Shown: one piece after another, positions 42,073-48,903 of the stretch
Numbering within the stretch: position 1 is the stretch's first letter
Layout of the letters: every line of letters starts with the position of its first letter
Source of the DNA: Bacteroidota bacterium
Lineage (GTDB): Bacteria; Bacteroidota; Bacteroidia; 2-12-FULL-35-15
Length of the DNA: 48,903 bases
Assembly: GCA_023251805.1 (NCBI GenBank)
Contig: JAHEYB010000015.1
Location: 13,415 to 62,317, forward strand
Direction of reading: 5' to 3'
The notes under the pieces: model-generated
Seen by the model: the letters and a program-made list of their open reading frames with translations, nothing else
Told to the model about the DNA's origin: nothing
The model's database searches: none
Translations under genes and position numbers: made by a program

Positions 42073-43749
42073 ATGTCAGAAGGTAGACAAATTATTTTTT
42101 CGATGGTAAACGTGAGTCGCACGTTGCCTGCAGGTAAAACAATTTTAAAAGATATTTATTTATCTTTTTATTACGGAGCAAAAATTGGAATACTTGGTTT
42201 AAATGGTTCCGGTAAATCCACATTACTAAAAATTATTGCCGGAATTGAAAAAAACTACCAAGGAGAAATTCACTTTTCGCCCGGATATAAAATTGGTATG
42301 CTGGAGCAAGAGCCGAAGTTGGACGATAGCAAAACAGTTATCGAAATTGTTCGTGAAGGTGCTGCCGAACACGTTGCTATTTTAAAAGAATACGAAGAAG
42401 TAAATAATAAGTTCGCGGAAGAAATGTCGGCTGATGACATGGATAAATTAATTAATCGTCAGGCGAGATTACAGGATTTGATTGATCAATACGACTTGTG
42501 GAATTTAGATAATCGTTTGGAGCAAGCGATGGAAGCATTGCGTTGTCCTGAAAGCGATGCATCGGTGAAAAACTTATCTGGTGGAGAGCGTAGAAGAGTT
42601 GCTTTATGTCGCTTATTAATTCAGGAGCCGGAAATTTTATTGTTGGACGAGCCTACCAACCACTTGGATGCTGAATCTGTAGATTGGTTAGAACAACATT
42701 TGCAAAACTATAAAGGAACAGTTATAGCAGTTACTCACGATAGATATTTCTTAGACAATGTTGCTGGCTGGATTTTAGAATTGGATAGAGGTGAAGGTAT
42801 ACCTTGGAAAGGAAATTATTCGGAATGGTTAGATCAAAAACAAAAACGTTTAGCGCAAGAAGAAAAAACAGAAAGTAAACGTCAAAAGACATTGATGCGA
42901 GAGCTTGATTGGGTGCGCCAGGGAGCAAAAGGTCGTCAAACAAAATCAAAAGCTCGTTTACAGAACTATGAAAAGATGTTGGGCGTGGATGCAAAAACAA
43001 TAGAAGAAAAACTGGAATTATTTATTCCTAATGGCCCGCGCTTAGGTAATGAAGTAATTGAAGCCATTGATGTTTCAAAAGCGTTTGGAGATAAATTATT
43101 ATACGAACATTTGAATTTTAAATTGCCTCCAGCCGGAATTGTTGGAATTATTGGTCCGAATGGTGCCGGTAAAACAACCCTTTTTCGTATGATTATGGGC
43201 GAAGAAAAGCCTGATAATGGTGAATTCAAAGTAGGTTCAACCGTAAAAATTGCATACGTTGATCAATCCCATACCGAAATTGACCCTGAAAAAACAATTT
43301 ATGATGTGTTAACAGGCGGAACAGAAAATATTGTGATAGGCGGACAAACATTGAACTCAAGAGCATACGTTTCTAAATTTAATTTTAATGGTTCCGATCA
43401 AGGAAAAAAATGTGGAATTCTTTCCGGTGGTGAACGTAATCGTTTGCATTTAGCCTTGACATTAAAAAAGGAAGCGAATGTATTATTGCTCGATGAGCCA
43501 ACCAACGACTTGGATGTAAACACACTTCGTGCTTTAGAAGAAGGGTTGGAAAGCTATGCCGGTTGTGCAGTAATTATTTCCCACGATCGCTGGTTTTTGG
43601 ATAGAGTTTGTACACACATTCTTGCGTTTGAAGGGGATTCAACCGTTTATTATTTCGAAGGTGGATATTCTGAATACGAAGAAAATAAGAAAAAACGCCT
43701 TGGAAATGTCGAACCTAAGCGTGTAAGGTATAAAAAATTGACTGTTTAG
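42073..43749 (+). CDS. ettA: Energy-dependent translational throttle protein EttA (ABC-F ATPase)
   Basis: The 558-residue protein has two ABC ATPase domains and no membrane segments. Domain 1 has Walker A GLNGSGKST (42-50), signature LSGGERRR (from 168) and LLLDEPTNHLDAESV. Domain 2 has GPNGAGKTT (361-369), LSGGERNRLHL (from 450) and LLLDEPTNDLDVNTL. The charged linker with KRQKTLMRELDWVRQGAKGRQTKSKAR-type sequence (seen in pieces such as WVRQGAKGRQTKSKARL) and the GNYSEWLDQKQKR segment are EttA traits. EttA binds the ribosomal E site and gates entry into elongation according to ATP/ADP level. Length is normal (about 555). A GATATTTG box at 41953 could serve as promoter. Confidence 0.95.
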   Translation: MSEGRQIIFSMVNVSRTLPAGKTILKDIYLSFYYGAKIGILGLNGSGKSTLLKIIAGIEKNYQGEIHFSPGYKIGMLEQEPKLDDSKTVIEIVREGAAEHVAILKEYEEVNNKFAEEMSADDMDKLINRQARLQDLIDQYDLWNLDNRLEQAMEALRCPESDASVKNLSGGERRRVALCRLLIQEPEILLLDEPTNHLDAESVDWLEQHLQNYKGTVIAVTHDRYFLDNVAGWILELDRGEGIPWKGNYSEWLDQKQKRLAQEEKTESKRQKTLMRELDWVRQGAKGRQTKSKARLQNYEKMLGVDAKTIEEKLELFIPNGPRLGNEVIEAIDVSKAFGDKLLYEHLNFKLPPAGIVGIIGPNGAGKTTLFRMIMGEEKPDNGEFKVGSTVKIAYVDQSHTEIDPEKTIYDVLTGGTENIVIGGQTLNSRAYVSKFNFNGSDQGKKCGILSGGERNRLHLALTLKKEANVLLLDEPTNDLDVNTLRALEEGLESYAGCAVIISHDRWFLDRVCTHILAFEGDSTVYYFEGGYSEYEENKKKRLGNVEPKRVRYKKLTV

Positions 43750-43777
43750 CGATTTAGATAAAATTGCAGTAACTTTA

Positions 43778-43814
43778 ATGAGGAATTCGAACTGAATTCC
43801 TCATTTTTATTTTT
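43778..43814 (+). terminator. Rho-independent terminator after ettA
   Basis: ATGAGGAATTC (43778-43788) and GAATTCCTCAT (43794-43804) form an 11-bp perfect stem with a 5-base loop, followed by TTTTATTTTT. The next ATG is at 43819. A TAACTTTA box (43770-43777) abuts the hairpin; if used as promoter its transcript would start inside the stem. Confidence 0.85.
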
Positions 43815-43818
43815 AACA

Positions 43819-45384
43819 ATGCGCTATTCCATTTTTATTTTCTTTGCTATTGTTTCTTCGCATTTATTTTCACAAAATGAAGTGATTTATATGTGGAGCG
43901 GTGCGCTCACCTACAATTCAATAAAAGTAAATGCAAAAATGTCATACGCCTCTACAGCAGTTCGTTTAGTAGTTGATGATGACAGTACTTTTTCTTCATC
44001 CGACTATTCAGCAGATTATGTGGTTGATTCTTCTACCAATTATATGGTATCCATGGAAATAACTAATCTTATTCCCGAAACAAAATATTATTATTGTGTT
44101 CAGTCCGATGGTATTATGGATTTAAGTTTTGAAGACAAAGGAAGCTTTACAACATTTGCCAATGGCCCCTTTTCATACTCTTTTGTAATTGGTAGTTGTG
44201 CTGTAAATTCAAATCATAAAGTGTTTAATGTAATGAATAGTATGTCTCCCAATTTTTATATCAATATGGGAGATTTGCATTACGATAATCCGAATAGTGC
44301 AATAAACATAAACCTGCATCGATGGCCCTACGAATATGCTGTTCTTTCAAAACCTCGATTGGCAAATTTTTTAAGAAATACTCCAATTGCTTACGTTTGG
44401 GATGATCACGATTTTTGTGGAAACGACTCCGATAGCTCATTTGCAGGAAAACAAAATGCCAGAATTGCTTATCACGAATATGTCCCGCATTATCCATTGG
44501 CATTTGGCTCTGGTCCTGACTTTCCAATTGCTCAGTCATTCACAGTTGGACGAGTACATTTCATTTTAACTGATTTAAGGTCGGAAAGATATACTGCTCA
44601 AATAATGAAACCTAGCCAAAGGGCTTGGTTCGAAAGTGAATGTTTGTTTGCAAGAGATAATAATTTAGTAATTGCTTGGATGAGTTCCTATTCATGGAGT
44701 GGAACAGGTTCAGATAATTGGTCTGCGTTTTCTCTTGAACGAACAGAGATAAACGATTTCTTTTTTTGTAACAACATTAAAAATCTTTTTATTATGTCGG
44801 GTGATGCACATATGTTAGGCATCGATAATGGCACAAATGCAGATTTTTCAGGAGGAGGATGTGGTTTTTTTAACTATCCCATTTTTCAAGCGGCAGCATT
44901 AAATAATGTGGGTTCCTATAAAGGTGGAATTTACAGTGAAGGAGGATATTTTATGAACCCTGATAATACTTTTGGACAATTTGGAAAAGTGGATGTGACA
45001 GATTCAGGTGGCGACAGTATTTGTATTTCATTTGAAGGATATCGTGTAGATAGCAGTGAAATGAGTGTTCAGATGATGGATTCTTATACTTTTTGCAGAT
45101 ATTTGCCTTTAACAAATGTGGGATTTTTAGAAACGGGAGAAGAAAATATACTAAGCATTCAACCTAATCCATCAGCCGAATTAAATGTTCAGTTTAAAGA
45201 AAAAACATTTTTAAAATGTGTAAGTATGTTTTCAATGACAGGAAGTAGGTTGATTTCTAGTGGCTGGGTGAATAGTATTGTCAATGAGTATAAATTGTCA
45301 ACAAATAAACTTAAGGTTGGAACTTATTTATTGGAGTTTGAAACAGATAAAGGAGTAATTAGAAAATATTGGATAAAAATATAA
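43819..45384 (+). CDS. PhoD-like metallophosphatase with T9SS sorting domain
   Basis: The 521-residue protein has a signal peptide (1-19, ending HLFSQ), a fibronectin-III-like N-terminal domain (about 20-115, NLIPETKYYYCVQ) and a PhoD-type metallophosphatase domain. Metal-site motifs are INMGDLHYDN (Gly151-Asp152), YVWDDHDFCGND (195-198) and MSGDAHMLGIDNG (Gly328-Asp329, His331). PhoD enzymes are Ca/Fe-dependent phosphodiesterases or monoesterases that release phosphate from organic esters. Residues about 445-521 form a T9SS sorting domain (LSIQPNPSAELN to KYWIKI), so it should act outside the cell. The next gene begins 3 bases after its stop, so the two are co-transcribed. Confidence 0.88.
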   Translation: MRYSIFIFFAIVSSHLFSQNEVIYMWSGALTYNSIKVNAKMSYASTAVRLVVDDDSTFSSSDYSADYVVDSSTNYMVSMEITNLIPETKYYYCVQSDGIMDLSFEDKGSFTTFANGPFSYSFVIGSCAVNSNHKVFNVMNSMSPNFYINMGDLHYDNPNSAININLHRWPYEYAVLSKPRLANFLRNTPIAYVWDDHDFCGNDSDSSFAGKQNARIAYHEYVPHYPLAFGSGPDFPIAQSFTVGRVHFILTDLRSERYTAQIMKPSQRAWFESECLFARDNNLVIAWMSSYSWSGTGSDNWSAFSLERTEINDFFFCNNIKNLFIMSGDAHMLGIDNGTNADFSGGGCGFFNYPIFQAAALNNVGSYKGGIYSEGGYFMNPDNTFGQFGKVDVTDSGGDSICISFEGYRVDSSEMSVQMMDSYTFCRYLPLTNVGFLETGEENILSIQPNPSAELNVQFKEKTFLKCVSMFSMTGSRLISSGWVNSIVNEYKLSTNKLKVGTYLLEFETDKGVIRKYWIKI

Positions 45385-45387
45385 AAG

Positions 45388-46203
45388 ATGAGTGCAAAAA
45401 AATTAATTCTAGGTGTTGTAATAGGAGGAATAGTAGGAGCAGTTTTGGTATTGCTGGTGATGGTATTGTTCGAAAACAATCGCTCAAACAATAAATCTGG
45501 CTTGCGTTTGGTTGCAAACGATTCAACCGCTGTGGCTGAACCTAAAAGTCAGCAAATATTGGTGTATGGCGACTACATGGATTTGGATAGCACGGATTTC
45601 TTATTGATTCCATTAGGGATGAAATCGCTAGAGGAAAAAGAAGACAAAGGATTGCGTTCAAAATCAAGTGATGAATATTCCGAAAGTTATGGAAGAAGCT
45701 ATAATAGTTATAAATACAATTTTTATTCTTTGAATTTTGGAAACTGTAACAACATTATTTTTTACAACAAAAAAAATGATGAGACACATTTGTTGCTTCA
45801 AAAGCCTGCGATTATTTCACAATTTTATTTTCCTTATTATGATGAAGAGTACAAGGGCGAAAAGTATTATTTTATTTTATTAGGCATTCGTGAAGACGAT
45901 ACTAATTTGGATGGATATCTCAATGAAGAAGATGCCGAAACCGTTTATTTAACTGACTTAGCTGGAAAGAATATGTTCCGTATTACTCCCGACCATACGC
46001 AGCTTGTGGATTGGTTCATCGATACTGTTACCAAAAATATTTTAATGAAAGTGCGTTTTGATTCGAACCACGATAAAAAATTTAATTATTATGATGAAAT
46101 AGAAATTCTGAAAACATCTATTGATCAACCTATTGAAGGGGAAAAGATTATCGGGAAAGAAATTAAAGCGAATATTAAGAAGATATTGGATAAGATTAAA
46201 TAA
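45388..46203 (+). CDS. Membrane-anchored protein with two EF-hand-like loops
   Basis: The 271-residue protein has one N-terminal membrane helix (about 6-28, LILGVVIGGIVGAVLVLLVM) and a periplasmic domain of unknown family. Two segments fit the 12-residue calcium loop D-x-[DN]-x-D: DTNLDGYLNEED at 171-182 and DSNHDKKFNYYD at 225-236. The first has the canonical Gly at position 6; the second does not. Calcium binding is inference. The gene starts 3 bases after the PhoD-like phosphatase, an enzyme class that needs calcium. It is followed by a palindromic element at 46231. Confidence 0.65.
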   Translation: MSAKKLILGVVIGGIVGAVLVLLVMVLFENNRSNNKSGLRLVANDSTAVAEPKSQQILVYGDYMDLDSTDFLLIPLGMKSLEEKEDKGLRSKSSDEYSESYGRSYNSYKYNFYSLNFGNCNNIIFYNKKNDETHLLLQKPAIISQFYFPYYDEEYKGEKYYFILLGIREDDTNLDGYLNEEDAETVYLTDLAGKNMFRITPDHTQLVDWFIDTVTKNILMKVRFDSNHDKKFNYYDEIEILKTSIDQPIEGEKIIGKEIKANIKKILDKIK

Positions 46204-46230
46204 TTTCAGATTGTCAAACTCTTTCTTTTG

Positions 46231-46309
46231 CCGTCACACTGAGCGTAGTCGAAGTGTTTTTCTATCGGAGATTTGTCTTTTTTCCATTCGACTACGCTCA
46301 GTGTGACGG
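46231..46309. repeat. REP-like palindromic element (copy 2), 23-bp perfect inverted repeat
   Basis: Bases 46231-46253 and 46287-46309 are perfect reverse complements, separated by 33 bases. The unit is the same TTCGACTACGCTCAGTGTGA core as at 16204-16254 but arms are in inside-out order. It lies between convergent genes and may also stop transcription. Confidence 0.9.
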
Positions 46310-46354
46310 TTGAGTTCATAGTTTATTATGCTTGTTGTTTGTCATTTACAATAT

Positions 46355-48511
46355 TTATTGAACAATTTTCATTTCGTCAATCAAATTTTTCGCCCCACCA
46401 TATTTATCAATCAAAAATAATACATACCTAACGTCCACACTAATTGTTCGTTTGTATTTGCTGTCGAAATAAATATCTCCACTCATTGCCTCCCAATTGC
46501 CATCAAATGCCAATCCAACCAAGTCGCCATTCGCATTTAAAACAGGACTTCCTGAGTTTCCTCCGGTAATATCATTGTTGCTAATAAATGCTACTCTAAT
46601 ATCTCCATTTTTATCGGCATAATTTCCAAAGTCTTTGTTTTTGTATAGCTCTTTTAATTTTGCAGGAACAGTAAAACTAAATTCGTTTGGATTGTCTTTT
46701 TCCATTATTCCGTTTAGAGTTGTATAAAAACTATAGTGTGCAGCATCTTTTGGGGAATATGATTTAGCGTTTCCATAAGTTAAACGAAGAGTACTATTTG
46801 CATCAGGATAGAATTTTTTTTCGGGTTGCATAGCCATTAAACCTCTAATGTATTTATTTCCTTCTGCTGTATTGGCAATGTTAAATGATTCAATGTGTGA
46901 ATCAATATTTTTATTGTAATTATCAAAGCACGCTTTAACAAAAGCATAAGCAGGATCTTTTCGAAGTTTATTTCCATCAGGCTTTTCCAAAAATTTTGCT
47001 GCACTTTGTGAATTACTTACAAAACTTTTTTCAAAAACAGCCTTTGCAAATTTTTCAAAAGTTTCAGCAGTTGTTTTGCCTTTGTATTTTTTCATTACTT
47101 CCGCTATGCAAGCCGGTTGCTGATTGGCAGGAATATTTTCATAATACATCTGAATAATTTTCGCTAAAATTTTTTGCTCCGAAACTTTATTAAACGATTT
47201 ATAAAAATTAGTGTTGAAAGCCGTTATTTTTTCAGTTGCCTTTTTAATTTCGTTTTCATTCTTAGCATCAGCTGCTAATACTTTTTCCAAGTTTGAATAG
47301 TTTAAAGCGGCACTTAAAATACCACAACCCAAAATTCCTTCTCTTATATAAGTTGAGTGTAAAGCATAATTAGTATAATCGGTGTAAGCCTTACTGTAAT
47401 TTGTTAAAATGTTTTCGTATTCCGGTTTTCCTTTTGCCCAAGCAGAAAATGCTACCTCTGTTTGCTTTTTTTCTTCAAACACTTTTAAGCGTTTTAATTG
47501 TTCGGTTTGCCCGATATAATATTTCCAGTAATTTGAAATTTTTGCATATTGTGAAGACATTAACAAACGAGTACTATCGCTTTTATCCATTTGTTCTTTC
47601 CAAGCAGTTAATCGAATATCGCGTAAAGCAACAATGGCAGGATTTATTTTGCTGGTTGCTAATTCAATTCCAAAAGAAGTTTCATAACGGTTAGTTCTTC
47701 CGGGAAAACCGTAAACCATTGTAAAATCGCCCTCTTCAACTCCTTTGATGGAAACACTTAGAAATTTTTTAGGCTTATAAGGAACATTGTCTTTCGAATA
47801 TTTTGCCGGCTTATTGTCTTTGTCTGCATAAATGCGAAACATAGAAAAATCTCCTGTATGACGTGGCCACATCCAATTATCGATTTCACCACCAAATTTT
47901 CCAATTGACTGAGGAGGAGCGGCAACTAAACGAATGTCGGTGAATTTTTCAAATACAAATAAATAGTATGCATTGTCTTTAAAAAACGAACGAACGATAC
48001 CTTCGTAATGAGTATCTTTTGTTGCTTCAGCAATAATGCCTTTAAAAATTTCTTGTTTTTTGTATTCGATTGCATCTGCACCAAGCGATGCAAGCGACTT
48101 ATTTACTTTATCGGAAACATCTTCCATACGAACCAATATGGAGGCAAACATATTTTGGTTGACTTTTTCTTCTTGGAATGATTTTGCCCAAAAACCGTTG
48201 TCAAGAATGTTATCTGCAGCAGTACTATGGTTTGCAATGGCTTCGTAACCACAATGGTGATTCGTTAATAATAAGCCTCGCTCCGAAATAATTTCGGAAG
48301 TACATCCACCATTGAACCAAACGATGGCATCTTTTAAACTTGCATTGTTAATATCGTAAAGCTGCTCGGGAGTGAGTTTTAAGCCCGCTTTTACCATTTC
48401 TTCGTAATTGTTTTTAAGAAGCATAGGAAGCCACATGCCTTCATCAGCTATTAATAAGTTAAAAGTCAAAAGCTGGAAAGTCAAAAGTAAAAGCGCTATT
48501 TTTTTATTCAT
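46355..48511 (-). CDS. S46 family dipeptidyl-peptidase (DPP7/DPP11 type)
   Basis: The 718-residue protein has a signal peptide (about 1-22) and is periplasmic. S46 enzymes release dipeptides from the N-terminus of peptides. The triad is visible: His86 (or His85) in LLTNHHCGYEAI, Asp221 in WMWPRHTGDFSMF and Ser653 in GGNSGSPVLNANG. The position that decides specificity lies 18 residues after the Ser and is Gly (AFDGNWE); in Porphyromonas enzymes Gly is found in DPP7 (hydrophobic P1) and Arg in DPP11 (Asp/Glu P1), so DPP7-like specificity is likely. The signal peptide codons (LLTFQLLTFNLLI) coincide with repeat DNA at 48459-48492. Length is normal. It uses amino acids freed by the other peptidases in this window. 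Confidence 0.93.
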   Translation of the reverse strand: MNKKIALLLLTFQLLTFNLLIADEGMWLPMLLKNNYEEMVKAGLKLTPEQLYDINNASLKDAIVWFNGGCTSEIISERGLLLTNHHCGYEAIANHSTAADNILDNGFWAKSFQEEKVNQNMFASILVRMEDVSDKVNKSLASLGADAIEYKKQEIFKGIIAEATKDTHYEGIVRSFFKDNAYYLFVFEKFTDIRLVAAPPQSIGKFGGEIDNWMWPRHTGDFSMFRIYADKDNKPAKYSKDNVPYKPKKFLSVSIKGVEEGDFTMVYGFPGRTNRYETSFGIELATSKINPAIVALRDIRLTAWKEQMDKSDSTRLLMSSQYAKISNYWKYYIGQTEQLKRLKVFEEKKQTEVAFSAWAKGKPEYENILTNYSKAYTDYTNYALHSTYIREGILGCGILSAALNYSNLEKVLAADAKNENEIKKATEKITAFNTNFYKSFNKVSEQKILAKIIQMYYENIPANQQPACIAEVMKKYKGKTTAETFEKFAKAVFEKSFVSNSQSAAKFLEKPDGNKLRKDPAYAFVKACFDNYNKNIDSHIESFNIANTAEGNKYIRGLMAMQPEKKFYPDANSTLRLTYGNAKSYSPKDAAHYSFYTTLNGIMEKDNPNEFSFTVPAKLKELYKNKDFGNYADKNGDIRVAFISNNDITGGNSGSPVLNANGDLVGLAFDGNWEAMSGDIYFDSKYKRTISVDVRYVLFLIDKYGGAKNLIDEMKIVQ

Positions 48512-48539
48512 AAATGATGTATTTCTTTATTTTGAGCTA

Positions 48540-48547
48540 CAAAACTA
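48540..48547 (-). promoter_or_regulatory. Putative -7 box for the S46 peptidase gene
   Basis: TAGTTTTG on the minus strand matches TAnnTTTG and ends 28 bases before the ATG at 48511. No good -33 box was found. Confidence 0.5.
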
Positions 48548-48688
48548 TAAAATCTATTGAATTGACGCTCATAGATAAGCTAAAGGCTTGATTTTCTGTT
48601 ATAAATGGCTGATATTTTAGGATGAAAGGCAAGGCTGGATTATGGAAAAAATCACGATATTCGTACTCAATAATTTAGGAATAAGGTT

Positions 48689-48702
48689 CCGATAGCTATC
48701 GG
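48689..48702. repeat. 14-bp perfect palindrome CCGATAGCTATCGG
   Basis: It lies 22 bases before the hisS start. A related half-site occurs at 35550. Likely a dispersed element. Confidence 0.6.
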
Positions 48703-48724
48703 GATAGAATTAGGATTTTAGTAT

Positions 48725-48903
48725 ATGTCACAAAAACCAAGTACACCAAAAGGAACCCGAGATTTTTCACCACAGGAAATGGTGAGACGAAATTATATTT
48801 TTGATACCATCAAACAAACGTTTCAATTGTATGGCTATTTGCCTATTGAAACGCCTGCAATGGAAAATCTTTCTACACTCATGGGAAAATATGGTGAAGA
48901 AGG
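48725..48903 (+). CDS. hisS: Histidyl-tRNA synthetase, N-terminal part (runs off right edge)
   Basis: The visible 59 residues begin [14 protein letters not shown]. The KGTRDF motif followed by [20 protein letters not shown], then [19 protein letters not shown], is the start of class II histidyl-tRNA synthetase, which charges tRNA-His. The first 8 residues are the usual variable extension. The ATG at 48725 is the only sensible start. The rest lies outside the window. Confidence 0.95.
   Translation, partial: MSQKPSTPKGTRDFSPQEMVRRNYIFDTIKQTFQLYGYLPIETPAMENLSTLMGKYGEE

Noticed and set aside
1-48903. tRNA, rRNA, transposase, integrase, toxin-antitoxin or phage genes
   Set aside because: None was recognisable in any frame or by sequence; the window looks like an ordinary chromosomal region with dispersed small repeats.

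Overview
The window comes from the chromosome of an AT-rich member of the Bacteroidota. Four things point there: type IX secretion (T9SS) C-terminal sorting domains and a PorP/SprF-type partner, many lipoproteins and SPI-type exported proteins with short leaders, promoter boxes of the TAnnTTTG type with an upstream TTTG about 20 bases away, and few visible Shine-Dalgarno sequences. I cannot place it more finely from sequence alone. No rRNA or tRNA gene, CRISPR array, IS element, phage or plasmid backbone was seen. Coding density is high and only one gene-free gap exceeds 300 bases (33456-33774).

Layout. 1-2524 (-): front part of a giant secreted repeat protein that runs off the left edge. 2635-5664 (-): a FemAB/GNAT-like acyltransferase and a DUF885 lipoprotein peptidase. 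5835-12690 (+): a prolyl oligopeptidase lipoprotein, a secreted GH25 muramidase and a T9SS-exported PNGase F-type enzyme with a large internal insertion. 12803-16136: an outer-membrane-type protein, a lipoprotein, a small membrane protein and fumarylacetoacetase. 16352-20389 (+): two exported TonB-C-like proteins, an ECF sigma factor, a membrane-anchored candidate sigma regulator and a third exported protein with the same RGTIK tag. 20467-23313: a membrane-fused spermidine-synthase-like protein, an outer-membrane protein and an SDR. 23423-28585 (+): a nine-repeat T9SS type-B substrate followed by a PorP/SprF-SPOR fusion. 28754-31385 (+): a run of small unrecognised exported or membrane proteins ending in an alpha/beta hydrolase. 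31392-33455 (-): a PgpH-like 7TM-HD phosphodiesterase. 33775-37207 (+): thiolase, a four-helix-bundle (S23) protein inside an inverted repeat, an NlpC/P60 peptidase and a thioredoxin-fold-like protein. 37204-41237 (-): a SanA/DUF218 protein, UbiA-family prenyltransferase, small membrane protein and a T9SS subtilisin. 41294-46203 (+): an unknown exported protein, EttA, a PhoD-like T9SS phosphatase and an EF-hand-like membrane protein. 46355-48511 (-): an S46 dipeptidyl-peptidase. 48725-end (+): start of histidyl-tRNA synthetase.

How it fits together. Much of the window serves protein and glycoprotein use: DUF885, S9, S8 and S46 peptidases, a PNGase F-like deglycosylase, a GH25 muramidase, and fumarylacetoacetase for tyrosine breakdown. 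Export through T9SS is a second theme, with at least four predicted substrates and one PorP partner. The best candidate for an undescribed system is 16352-20389, where three exported proteins share an RGTIK tag and a TonB-C-like C-terminus around an ECF sigma factor. The intergenic DNA is rich in small dispersed palindromes of several families, and one gene tail has been tandemly duplicated.
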